From positions 11,270,303-11,334,302 of the forward strand of contig NC_087075.1 of NCBI RefSeq assembly GCF_026151205.1: DNA of 64,000 nt, written 5' to 3'. Positions 11,174 through 25,000 of this stretch are shown piece after piece. Under the pieces are notes generated by a model. That model had not been told where the DNA came from and ran no database searches. It was given only the letters and a program-made list of their open reading frames with translations. Every line of letters starts with the position of its first letter. Position 1 is the stretch's first letter. The stretch is from Bolinopsis microptera (taxonomy: Eukaryota > Ctenophora > Tentaculata > Lobata > Bolinopsidae). Made by a program: the position numbers and the translations under genes.

Positions 11174-13971
11174 ATGGTGTCACAGGAAGGATATCAGGGT
11201 TACGTCTGGAAGTGGACTAATTACTTTGGGGGTTGGCAACAAAGGTTAGTGAGTTTCTCTCTTTTATTATTTAATATTTATAATACAATTTGCTTGAAAT
11301 GTCCGAAATGTGCAGTGGTTGTGAAGTGTTTTTATCTTCCAATGTGACCCTAGTAACCCCCTTCCGTTTTAATATGTATATTTATTCAGACATATTTAGC
11401 AATACCTTCCTTTCACACTTTTTGTATTATCAATCAAATGTCTTATGCTAATTATTTAAGCTAATTATGAACATTCAAAATTATCAGGTGGTTTGTACTG
11501 AAAGGTGGCTCGCTGACCTACTACAAGGATGCTAACACGACAGACACAGGTTGTAGAGGTAGCTTCAAACTAGAGGCCTGCAACATTGTAGTGCATCCTG
11601 TAGATCCCCTGAGGTGAGGCTATGTAGGTTTAGAGGTTTTGCTTTTTACAATCGAGTGAATGCTAAGCAAGTTACTGATGCAATTCTAGCTTGATTGTTA
11701 TCAGTAATTAGTGAGCGCTAAACAAATAGACATGACTGAGATCACTTAATTTATTTCTCACCATCTCCGGCCATCTGCAAATTATATACTTCAATATCAC
11801 ATCCATTATTAATGACTAATGAGGATAAATTTTCAGGTTTGACCTGACAACATCATCCCAAAGAATCTACCTGAAAACCAACACAAAACCCTGCCGTCAA
11901 CGCTGGATAATACAGCTCGGCACAACAAAAGCAAACATATCAGAAGAAATGCCAGATGTAGCAACAGTAACACTGTCCTCGTTTAACGAACATAAAACAG
12001 AACTGAAAACTGTAAGGTTACTACTCTCCGAACAGATCGATGAGATCTACAACATTTGTAATTCTGAGGAAATCGACAAGGATATGTTGAAACAAAGCCA
12101 AGCCATGGTAAACGAACTGTGTGAAGAGTTCATGAAAACACTGGACTCGTGCACCAACAACATGATCGGAGATCACAGAGACTGCTCGACTCCGTTAGTT
12201 AACCGTTCCGCTTCTCAAAGCTTCAGCGAGCCCAACCAGCTACTTTCTCTGGGTTCATACGTTCCTCCTAGTAGACAGAATTCCGGGATGTCCAACGCGA
12301 GCTCTGAGAATTTAGGGCCTGATGTTTTGTTGGATCGGAGTAGTCCGGATAGATCTTCAAGTCGGACCTCCGGAGATTTCCACGCGGCGGGTATTAAACG
12401 CGCGGAAAAGTTGCCCAGCACTTACTTTCTTAGTATTGCGGACAGGTTCGAGGATTTGTATTTGAAGGCGGACGCTATCCCTACTGTAGCTTTTCTTGGT
12501 AAGATTATCAATTTCTTGCAATTATTAAATGGAAAATAGCATTTTCACTTAGAAACAGATTCTTGGTAATATGATGGTCGGTTTATATGTCGTCTATGTG
12601 AGTAATGAGTATGTGTGAAAATCCTAATAAAACCCTCTCCTCAGATGCGTGTGCTGCTATTCCCAAACTACTGATAACAGTGGGGGGTAAAGCTGTGATA
12701 ACCCTTTCTATAGACATCTCCAACAATATCAGCAAGATACAGACAAAACAGAAACTACATCCCAGTAAATCAGAGACTCTCCAGTCTATGATACATCTGG
12801 AAATAGGTATGCAGAGAAGGGCGGGGGGGGGGGGGGGGGGGTGAGGAATAATTAGTTGATGTTGTTTGATATTCTTGTTGTAGGATACAGGGCCAGCTGC
12901 AGTAACATTCCATACAATAGGAACAATAATATCCTTAAACTTTCTATCTAGCTAAGAAAAGTCCTGCACAAGATGGGTCATGGGATCACTTATTCCACAA
13001 TTAGATTGTAACCTAACATCTCTCCTGGTAGGAACCCAGACAACGCACGCTAAGCACAGTGCTACAACAGCCCTGCTCTGGCTACAGAGGGAGCTGGCGT
13101 TTGTTAAGGAGCTACTGATAGCCATTGCTGAGACTCAAGGAGTGTCTGATATGTCCGCAAAGTGAGTAGATCTTTTGAATTTGAGTACAAAACAACCGTC
13201 GAGACCGAGGAAGTTCGATTTTTAACAAAATATATTGAAATCTTCTGAGCATTTTTGGCTAATTTTCTAATGTCTTGAAATACAAAAATGTAACATGTCT
13301 CAATCTAAAAGCTAGAACTTATAACCACATACGATGTCAAGTTTTCAAAGTCAAATTCCATTACAACATTGACCTCTCAAATTCCATTGTAACAGATTTC
13401 CCTCCAGGTTTATAGAATGCTACGAGAGAACACTGAGGGCACACCACAACATGATGTCACGGAGTGTTTATACTGTAGCTGCTAAAGCTATTCCTTACAG
13501 AGAGGATATGTTGCGGGCACTAGGTCAGTACCTTTTAGATAATATCTTCCACATTTATATTTGTGTTTCCAATGAGCTTTCCACAGCTTTGTGCTTCACA
13601 CTTCTCCGCTTAAGGAAACTTGACGGAAAATTTAATTTTGGTTCACTCTACAGAGCGTATAGGTGCTATGTACAAACTACAATGTCATGTCTTGTAATAA
13701 CATTAGTTTCTACTGTATATAGTGTGTACTTATATGTAACAGTGGTATTTATTTCAATACCTTAAGACATCCTTCGTCAAGTGTTGCAGAAAGATGTAAA
13801 AAAACAAATTAAATTTATTTTAACTTAAACACTTTAATTTTTCCAGGACACGACGGTTTGGCTCACACAGACACAGCGGTTTTCACCGACCTACACACGT
13901 ACGGTAACGCAATAGGGACTGTTGTCAAATACATCGAAACATTTTATATTAACAACAAACTCCTCGCCTGA
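11174..13971 (+). CDS. PLEKHA8: PLEKHA8 / FAPP2: PH domain plus glycolipid-transfer domain
   Basis: Seven exons (11174-11244, 11488-11613, 11837-12498, 12645-12806, 13032-13161, 13408-13523, 13847-13971) join in frame to 463 residues; human PLEKHA8 is about 519. The PH domain is at residues about 4-95 ('GYVWKWTNYFGGWQQRWFVL', later 'RQRWIIQLG'). A disordered serine-rich linker follows, then a GLTP domain at about 255-463. The GLTP sugar-headgroup site is intact: the D-xxx-N-xx-K triad in 'DISNNISK', the tryptophan in 'ALLWLQREL' and the histidine in 'LRAHHNMM'. FAPP2 reads PI4P at the trans-Golgi through its PH domain and carries glucosylceramide between Golgi compartments. All splice junctions fit GT-AG. 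Intron 4 starts near a run of about 18 G's (12823-12841). Confidence 0.93.
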
Positions 13972-15003
13972 TCTTGAGATGATAGGGCACGTGATAGCTT
14001 TCAGCCAATCAAGGTAGATGTGAGTCATGTGACTAGCAAGGGCCCGGGTTCCCTGATAAGAAGGATCAAAAAGTGGAAATAATTCTACCTCTATATTTTA
14101 ATTTGCCTGAATGATGGCTCACTTTCTTTATTCGATAACTTTCTTATAAAACATTTCTGTTTAAAACGAATGAATCACTGTACAAATTATTTTTCATGTT
14201 TGCATGTATTTAAAGGCCGCGCCTTATATCACACTATTTTCATCGTTTTTTATTAAGTTTATTTGCTTTTACGAAATATATTTCTTTGAATGATTCTCTT
14301 TGGTAAAACATGTACATTTTTTGTGAATTGCATTTATGTAAAAATTGTGAACTGAACATTGTGCATAAAATCTCGAATTGAAAGTATATTACAGTTTTAT
14401 CAGATCTTCTGTAATGTAAATGATAATTTAGATTTTAGTTTGACAATTTAATGTTAATTCACTTGTAATTGTAAATTGTAAACGTAGTTTTTCGTTATCA
14501 GTTAACACTTGTTATCTAACTTTCGTTAAATTGACGGTAGTTATTTGTATTAAATGGGGAAGTTTGTGAATGTTTGTTACCCATCTGTAATTAAACGTCA
14601 TGCTATTTCAAGAAAATGGGTGTGTGAATTGAGTAATACTATAGCTTGGAAAAAAGAAAGATTAAAAAAACTACCATTGAAGAAGAGGTAAATAATTGAT
14701 TGTGTCTTGACCTGTGCTTGAATTGTTTGCATCGATAATTGTAATAGATTAAGTTTACTTCTAGTGCTCTTTCAGATAATCACTTAAAGTTTCAAATGAG
14801 TTTTGTGTTATCAAGCCCATGAGTTTTACTGCGTAAAACTAAAGATATTCTTGAATTGCTTAAAATTAGAAGCATTACATGGAAGCTGATAAAAACCTTC
14901 TTGTTCGATTATTATATTGATTATTGAACGATAATAGTACTATTTTAATCACTAATTAGTTGATTAACTAATCACTAACTGATCCTTTACTCTCATAGCC
15001 GAA
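13972..15003. other. Intergenic between PLEKHA8 and RPL29
   Basis: AT-rich and mostly featureless. One 46-codon frame (ATG 14554, K-rich end, followed by an AAGAG|GTAAAT donor-like site) could be an exon but has no recognisable relative. The last 20 bp before RPL29 resemble a splice acceptor (CTCATAG), so a 5' leader exon may lie in this stretch. Confidence 0.4.
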
Positions 15004-15180
15004 ATGGCCAAGTCCAAGAATCATACCAATCATAACCAGAACAAGAAGGCCCATCGTAACGGGATCAAGAAACCAAATGTACCCAAGAAGATTGCTCTGA
15101 AGGGAATGGACTCTAAATTCGTCAGAAATCTACGATTCTCTAAGAAACACAACACAGAGAAGAAGAAGGTTAGGCAGTAA
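15004..15180 (+). CDS. RPL29: 60S ribosomal protein L29 (eL29)
   Basis: A 58-residue, very basic protein begins '[20 protein letters not shown]' and ends '[12 protein letters not shown]'. The N-terminal 40 residues match eL29 almost exactly, including 'GIKKP' and the '[13 protein letters not shown]' block. It is a component of the large ribosomal subunit. The length is typical of the short invertebrate form. An acceptor-like CATAG lies 8 bp before the ATG, pointing to a spliced (or trans-spliced) leader. RPS2 follows on the same strand only 319 bp downstream. Confidence 0.95.
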   Translation: MAKSKNHTNHNQNKKAHRNGIKKPNVPKKIALKGMDSKFVRNLRFSKKHNTEKKKVRQ

Positions 15181-15499
15181 AGAGAAGAAAGAAGAAGAAG
15201 AAGATTGGTTGATTCGATTGAAGATGGATTGATATGATCTCTTTTTATTTATTTTGACTTTAGTGTTTCTCTGCGATCAGCGATGCTCTCATTCTATCCA
15301 TACGATATTACACATTATAAAATGTATTACACATATCCTTCGAGTGACTTCGTTTTCCCTAAATTTTAATCCAAAATGCAACCGCTTACAATATTCCCTA
15401 CACTGAACTTATCGATTAAATAAATCTAACACTTAATTAATTAATTAATTGCTTAATTAAACTAATTAAACTAACCCTGTCCTGTTAGCTAGCAACCAA
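15181..15499. other. RPL29-RPS2 spacer
   Basis: The 319-bp spacer holds an 'AATAAA' (about 15419) suited to RPL29 polyadenylation, a TTAATTAA-type repeat (15436-15475) and an acceptor-like 'CCTGTTAGCTAG' 8 bp before the RPS2 ATG. This leaves very little room for a separate RPS2 promoter. Confidence 0.5.
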
Positions 15500-16994
<1,495 letters not shown>

Positions 16995-19066
16995 TCATCT
17001 CAGATTCTTGATTTTTAGTTTTTATTTTACATAACGTATAAATCTTGTTTCATTGTGTCAGTTAATTGCATCTTTTTCTACTAGCAGACATTGGACATTT
17101 ACCTGTAGAGATTATCCGTGGTTATAATAAATGTGGCCCTTTTCGTGCGCGCGCAGCGCGTGCTATTCGAATTTACAGTATAGGCTACTCTATGCTAAAT
17201 ACTTCAAAGTTTATTATCTCTGGACAGTAAATTAGAGGATGGCAAAATTATTTTTGGGACTCGGACGATCGATTTGGATGGCTAAAAGGCACTTTTCAAA
17301 ATGATTAGGACAAATTAGATACTACGTAGATGGCTTCGGTGGAAAATTAAACTACCATTCATATAGTTACAGACTTATTTGAGACCCTAAGCTTGGTCCA
17401 TCAGACTGACCAAGAAATTAGTGTGAGCCGACTAACTTCTTTATTTCATAGGTCTGATCTTCTATCTTCCCGAAGCTGTGCCATTAAAAGCTCGGAAGTG
17501 CAATAGAATTACCCAGCTTAAACCGGCTGTGATAAAATTAGTATAGAATTTGATATCAGTTTTATACCTAGAGAAATCTATGCCTTACCCAGCCTTCTGA
17601 GACTAACAGGTGTGACTGTCAAAGGGTGACCTGTCGAAATAGGATCTGACTCTTCTTGAAAAGAGCTTTTAACAGTAGCGGCCCCTCCGAAAAGGTTGTC
17701 CAGTCCTTGATTATTATTTTATAGGAATAAGGCGAGATAAAGAGAAATCTCCACACGAATTATCCCAAAATATCCTTAGAATTTCTCGCCATTTTATGTC
17801 AGACCATGGCTAATGGCTTTGGGCTTAGTATTGAAGAATGTACACTAAGTAACCTAGGTCCCGGATGTATGTTCACTAAGGGAAGAATACTGATCTAATA
17901 TAAAGTGAGCTTGTTCGGACGAAGTTGGTAGCCGGAGAAAATTACAGAAATGACCCAGTTTTCAAGTCACGTTTTACCGTGAGTACACCCAGGTTATTGC
18001 AAAGGAAACCATTACCAGGAATATTTGATAATACTGTAGATTTGCTCAACCAGTTGGTGGCAAAAATTGTGGCCCGAAAAGTGAAAATATCTCAATTGGT
18101 TGAATTTAGGCACAGGCCTTGAAAACTTATTTTCTCCACTTTCGAACCATTCTCTGCATTCCGCAAACTATTAATAAATACCTCAGTGCTCAGCCTAAGT
18201 CAAGCTTGAAATTTTAACTCTATTAGCTATTAACCAATATCGACCTTAAACAAAATTGTTTAAACAAAGTTGTTCCACGACACTGCGAACGTTCACCGCA
18301 TCCAGATCTTGTCGGTTAGAAACATTAAATCACAATTTCGCTACAAAATACTTATATCCCCATGGTATTAAAATATGCGGTTAATTGTCGATCATAAAAC
18401 TGGGTAACATTTTCGTAATATATTTTAAGGTTTAATGTAGTTCAGTGGATACAAGAAGCGAGGGATGTGTATCTAAGAACAGTGATTTCACAACATACAC
18501 CGAAGTCTTCTAATATATAGCTCCCGAATCTGTCTGCGTTTCTACTTAGGAACACTTAATGCTAACTTCTCGTGAAACAAGGATATATGGGAATAATATG
18601 ATGAAAACCACAATTGCGCGTAAAAACACGAACGTGTTTTGCGCCGTTACCCTACAAAGACATGCGTTTGTCGTTCAGATTTTATTTGGCGCGAAGAATT
18701 GCTGCCCTGTTCCACTTTTTAGCGCCAATAATCTTGGTAACTAAAAATGGTTTATGTATTTTGATGTATCACATCAAAGAAAGCGCTATATAGCTGAGGT
18801 CATGTACATCTTGTATTGATGCTTTCAAAGAGTTGAGATTCATTGAAAATGTTTTGTTGGCTTTTCTGAGAGGCAGAAAACAGTAGTTTGATGTTAAAAC
18901 TCATTTCATAAGTTCTGAAATAACCGGCCTATCATTAATAAATTAACCCAGAAAACCCTTCAAAGTCATAATTAAAACAATAAAAAGCAGTAAAAACTGG
19001 TGGGGTGTCGACAAAAGTGCCTTAAATAACGGAACAAATAAAAAAGTCAAGTCCACTGAAAAGTTT
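16995..19066. other. Intergenic between RPS2 and the UTP3 3' end (convergent)
   Basis: No supported gene. A GC-rich hairpin-prone word 'GTGCGCGCGCAGCGCGTGC' lies near 17144-17162. The 65-codon frame at 17925-18122 has no ATG-led start of known type and no recognised motif. This region must contain both 3' untranslated regions. Confidence 0.45.
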
Positions 19067-22000
19067 TCAACGCAACTTAACACTCTTGGTAAGATTCGAC
19101 TTGATTCCACTCTTTTCGCCCTCATACGTTCCCTTGTGGTCACGGAGATCAGGTACTTGGGAGCGCCTCTTTTTCAGGGCTTTATCGTACTTTTTACGGT
19201 GTTTCACTCTGGGATTTCTCTGTTCTTTCTTCCTGTGTGGTGTTAGACCCTGGGAAAGGAGGAACATTAGTTATGGTGATTCTTGGATTTATTTGTTTGT
19301 TGATTTTAAACTTGTGTTAAGGTTTGAAAAGTAATGGTTCTTGAGACGGTGGGTCTAAGGGAAACTAGTCAGGTATTTTGTGATGCAAAAATACTAGCCT
19401 AATCTTTCTATTCACATCTAAATTTGTGAGCTGATCGTTTTTATAGAGGATAAAAATATACCTTGTTCTTCATTATTTTGAATGTGATTCCTCTCTTTTC
19501 TTCATCTTCTTCGTTCATCGTTGTTGGGTCTTCTGACAACACTTCAATACCTGTAGGGAAAATTGTCATTCAATGAAATCTTACATTGCGATCGTCTTTA
19601 AAAAAAGTTAACAAAGGTAAAAAAGACCGTTGAATTATAGATTAACTTGCCTTTTGACTTCTTCTTCTTTTTACGTTTCTTTTCTTCGGAGAGTTTCAAA
19701 GTTTTTTCGTACAGATCTTCCTCGTTGTCCTCACTAAATACGAAAATCATTTATTCATTAATCGGTTAATTAACTCATTTGCGGATGGGGGGGTACCAAT
19801 GGCATAGAATGGAGACAAATGGCATAAAATTCATCAAATGGCATAGAAATTTCATGGCATAAATGGAAATTTTGTTTGGCCAATTCTCCATTTATGCCAA
19901 TTTATGCCATGAATTTAGGTCTTCATATTTGACCTTTAGGATGACTTTAAATTCGCAAATTATTATTAGTACTTAAATAAGAGACATGTTTCATGCTTTA
20001 TAATGCTTGGAATGATCGTTAAAGATTCATATGACAAATAAATAAAATAGAAATGTATTATATCAAACATATACCAAACATTTGACTTTTCAAGAAAAGC
20101 AAATTGTGAGACGTTCAAAATGTACCCAATACAAACATTGACCGCCACACAGCGATTTTGAATGTCATCAAGGAACCTGGAACAATTCATGTGATGTATT
20201 TGTCTTCGACGAGTAGCCAAACATTAGGAGATCCGTTGATTAGGCTATACTTCTGGCAGTAGTACTTCATCGGGCATGACTAATAAGAAATAAATCTAAC
20301 CACTCCTGTTGCAAAGTCCTGCTGAGATTAGAAGACTTTAAGAGTTTCTGTACTGCCAGCTTTCAAAACTGTTGAACATCCGCATTCAGGTTGATTGTAT
20401 ATGCGAACATCAGAAGACACTCCAAACGCGTCCCCCTTGAATCTTGAAAGACGAGATTTTGTTGATAAAGTGCTTCTTCCTCCATTGAGCGTGAGTGTCT
20501 CAAAATACCGGAAGGAAAGTGTTCCATATTTATCTGTTGATATCGTTTCTCCAACATCACAATCATCAACTCCAGGTTCTACCTCATAAGCTAAGTCGTC
20601 CTCATCCTCGAGGCATCCAGCTTCATCATCTACAGCTTCCCAAGAAAGTACTTGGCCATGGACGATTGGCTTCCCACACTGTTCTTCTGGATCTGCGACT
20701 GCGGCGAACACAGGGAAATTGTTTCTTTTCCCTTCTCGAATGCAGTCCCTCGATGCCCTGTCCAGCGTTTTTGCCAACTTCCCTAGGCTTATCATACCAC
20801 CAGTCCATTTCACTCGTTCTGCTTTCTGGCCTGTAGATTTAACCTTTTTGAGGTGAACTGTAGGATGCAAAACTGTACTTCCACGACCCACGTGCATGTG
20901 CAATTGCAGATGTGTTTTCATGTAATGAAGACACATCTGCAACTGTACACATTCTTTCTCTCCATTCCATGGGCCATAGTTATCGCATCCATATTTCTTG
21001 AGCGACTAGATGAAAAAGAAACCCGAATAAATTCTAGATTATACTAGATTAACGTTATTATAGAAAACTAATAAAGGAGTGCTATGTTGCTATGCAGCAG
21101 TGAATATGGAGATATTTAAGCAATATATTATGGTCATCATCATTTTGTATAATAGGAAGCAAGTATTTCAGGTCATTTGGTGAACTATTATGTAATACTA
21201 AAATGCTAGAGTTAAGAGAAAGGATCTCAGTGTTGTCTGGTTAGACTTAGCGAATGCTTACGGGGCTGTTCCACATTTACTTATTGTGAAAGCACTCCGC
21301 TTCTATCATATCCCCGAGAAAGTTATCAACATCGTAATCAAATACTTCTCGGAAGTTTACGGAAGATTCTCCTCTAAAACAGTGACATCAGAGTGGCAGC
21401 AGTTCGAGATAGGAATATTCATGGGCTGTGTCATCTCGGTGATCTTATTTGTGCTATGCATGAACCTTTCTGACGAGTACTTGAAGATGAAGGTACCCAG
21501 GAGTGTCGAGTACATTAAGGATGGAACAGCTATACCACCCCTTAAGCTGTTTATGGATGATAGCTGCCTTACCACGGCTAAAATGGTAGATATGCAAACC
21601 CTGCTTGATGTTTATCAGGAGTTCGTTGTGTGGTCAAGGTTCAAGCTTAAGTCGTCTAAATCTAGGGCACTAGTCTACCAGAAGGGAGTGACAGTGGAGT
21701 GGGTTGTAGAGAGTTCAGAAGGTAGCCAGGCGAGGTTGCAGCTTAGCGGGGAGGTGATCCCGAATGTATCTGAGAAACCAATCAAGTTTCTAGGGAGGTG
21801 GATTCGGGCAGAAGGAAAGGACAAAGCTATAATCGAGAAAACACACGAGGATCTTATTACATACCTCAGTAGACTCGATCTTAGCTCCCTCACCGGCCTG
21901 CAGAAATGTTGGGGTATCAGTATATGGTCCTTCCAAAGATGAAGTGGCCACTTGCCATTTATGATATCCCGATCAGCACTGTTTCTCGCTGGGAGCAAAC

Positions 22001-25000
22001 AACTAACAGTTATCTCAGAAAATGGCTAGGAGTGGGACACACGCTTAGTAGCTTTTGCCTGTTTAGTCATTCATCCAGTGTTGCTCTCCCCATCGACAGC
22101 CTAACCGACACTTGGAAAGTAGAAAAGTGCCGTCTCTTGCAGTCATATCAAACATCTCAGGATGCTTTGATCAGAGCGGTGCAACCCCAGGTGCGGTCTG
22201 GGAGAGTTTGGAAGGCAGATGCTCAGCTTCACGAAGCTGAAAGAGACTTGGTGTGTGAGTCAGTGCGAGGTATGGTGCAACCTCTTAGTAGAGCGGGAAT
22301 TGGTTTCGGTGATTGGAAGAAGCCCTGGGAGAAGATGTCAGAAAAGGAGCAGCAGAGGGAGGTGTTGGATAGGGTTAAGGAGAACATCAGGAAGGAAAGA
22401 GAGGTGCTCAGGTGCAGTTGGGTACGTTGGAGATGCAGTCCAGGTGGGGTAATTGGAGAGAGCTGGTGACAAGGACTGACATGAGCTGGCACACGCTCTT
22501 CAAGTATGGGGACTCATTAATCGGTTTTCTGCTTAGTGCTGTGTATGGCACGCTTGTTACACCAGCTTTAGCATCCAAGTGAGGCGAGGATGAGGATGGG
22601 ATGTGCAAGCTGTGTGGTGACAAGTTGGGAACTGTGCCGCATATCCTGTGGCACTAAGTCAAGGGAGATACCGATGGCGCCACGATAAGGTGCTTAAACA
22701 AATAGCGGACCAAGTTAAATTCCATTGTGAGCGGAGAGTCAACAAGAGGAAGAGTTCTTGAGTCACTCGGAAAGCCATTGAGTTTGTTCCAGCAAGAGGG
22801 AGGTTTAAGGAGGTGAAGAGGTCGAAAGTCATTGAGTTTGGGATTCTGAGTGGGGCCACTGATTGGATAGTATTAGCAGACCTGGATAAGCAGCTGAAAT
22901 TCCCGTCGGATATAGCAACGACCAGATTAAGACCAGATTTGGTTCTTTTCTCGAAAGCTTCCAAGAGAGTAATCTGGTGGGAGCTTACAGTACCGTCGGA
23001 AGAGAGAATAGCTGCATCCCATGAGCTGAAGCTTGATCGGTATAGCAGTCTACAAGCGGAAATACAAGCTAAAGGGTGGTCAAGTTTCAGCTTTGCTGTT
23101 GAGGTTGGTGCTAGAGGTGTGGTTGCAGCAAGTTTGGAGTGTGCATCAAGGACGATTGGTCTGACTGGGAGAGCCCTCAAGAAGTTGGTCAGTGATTGTG
23201 GGAAGGATGCAGCCCATTGTTCAAGATGGATTTATCTGCTGTCTAGGAAAAAAGAGTGGGAGATGAGAGCTGTTTGAGCTTTATGACTTCACCTAACAGC
23301 CAGAGGTGCCATAAGCTAACTCGTCGTAAATCGCGAGCTCTAGCAGGTATCCTCGGGTGATTGTCAGATAAGATGGTGGTCCAAGAGAGACTGCTGGGGC
23401 ACCTGACAGAAAACCGTATCGCAATGAAAGCCCCGAAACGGTGTCAGGTTTGTGACTGAAGATTCTGATCAAGCTCAGGGTTGAGTCTACACAGTGTCGC
23501 CACTTGCCGATGCCAGTTGATGCGAGAAGACACTGATGTAAGTGGGAAGTTATGTCTAAGAAACAGCGTGTGGTTCGGGTGCCGGTTGAACGCATGTAAA
23601 AGGGAGGGTATATCCGTATTTCGCTGCTAGTGATGCAGTCCTTGGCCCGGTAGCTAAGGCTTCCCCGTTTCTCGCTCATTTGTGCTCCGATGGGCTTGTG
23701 ACCTCTGCGGGGGTCAAGTGCAGGATGAGGGACATGGCCGACCAGGAGAAGGTTGTTTTTGGGAGATAGAGTAGGGTTGGTTTGGTGTTGTGCCTTCGCA
23801 GTTTAACTGTATCTTTACCCCTACAGGTTCATCGAGATATCAATGAATATTATTTTTAAGAGGCTACCCATTCGAAACATGTTTACAGATCATTATCAAT
23901 CTTATGAAAATGTTTAAATTTCAAAACCTTCAACATGAACACGGTCCCGACACGATACATCTGTTATACACATCATTAACAAATAATATTTTAATCGAGT
24001 TGGTAATGTTACAGTTTTCCACTGTTAATTTGGATATCCGATTGACTGGGAGCATTCAGTCGACTGTCCTCTCTGTTATACGGTGTGTAGCGTGTACTAT
24101 GCCATACTGCCCGGTCACTTGTCCACTATCAACCAAATTCTCATATCATATTGATATACATTGAACGTCATTATAATCAGTAATGCCCATTGCTAGGGAT
24201 ATTTTGAGGAATTTAATGGGTGAAAATAGATGTTGTACTAGTACAATAAATAGAGATAAAGGTGGACAGTACTAGTGGGGTGCAGACAATTCGTTATTAA
24301 ATTCTCAGTCTAAAGTTTTAAAATTTCATATTTCGAATGGCATAGAATGGAGACAAATGGCATAAAATTCATCAAATGGCATAGAAATTTCATGGCATAA
24401 ATGGAAATTTTGTTTGGCCAATTCTCCATTATGCCATTTATGCCATTGGTACCCCCCCTTGCGGATCGATGAATTAGTTGAACAATCAAATAAATAATAA
24501 ATTAATAAATTACAAAAATCGGTAGACAAGATAATATGTACACCAAGATAATATCTACACTTCCTATTAACCTTTTGGTGTTGTCTGAAGATATTTTCCT
24601 CTTCCTCTGTTTATCCTCCTCCTCATCACTCTGCTTCTCATTTAACAGGTGTTCTATTTCTTTCTCCAGGGTAAAATCTAGGTAGTAAAGTTATTATTAT
24701 GTTGCATTTGGGAAACACACAACTACACAATATAAGGTTTAGGTTATAATTAAACTTGGTTATAGTTTATGAGTGGAGACCCGCTATAATTATTAAAACG
24801 AACTTTCTAGCACAACTATTTCTTTACCTCACTGAATAACAGTGAGCGGACAAATGTTAATTAGTCGTAATTTAATCGCCGTTAATTATTGAATATAATA
24901 TATCATTAATCATTATCATCGCTCATTACACAATATATAAACAAATGGGATTAGAATTTGTTACCTGTTTTAGCACAAGTTTTGAACATTTTCCTGAGGT

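Larger units (their letters stand above)
19779..24466. mobile_element. Composite hAT-like insertion in UTP3 intron 10
   Basis: The outer edges carry a perfect 8-bp duplication TTGCGGAT (19779-19786 and 24459-24466). Directly inside are perfect inverted ends: GGGGGGGTACCAATGGCAT at 19787-19805 and its complement at 24440-24458. Next to each end is a copy, in direct orientation, of the same roughly 115-bp MITE body rich in 'ATGGCATA' words (19797-19910 and 24336-24445). The left MITE lacks its right end and the right MITE lacks its left end. Between them lie about 4.4 kb with a dead retrotransposon and unidentified DNA. Either a 4.4-kb segment was inserted into one MITE with duplication of the body, or two MITEs moved a segment together. 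Confidence 0.75.

Noticed and set aside
12823-12841. Run of about 18 G's in PLEKHA8 intron 4
   Set aside because: Probably a simple homopolymer tract; a G-quadruplex is possible but one uninterrupted run is weak evidence and its length is prone to sequencing error.
14554-14691. 46-codon frame upstream of RPL29
   Set aside because: Lysine-rich end and a donor-like site are suggestive, but no homology and no acceptor partner; too short to support.
17925-18122. 65-codon frame between RPS2 and UTP3
   Set aside because: No recognised motif, non-ATG start, and it lies between two convergent 3' ends where no gene is needed.
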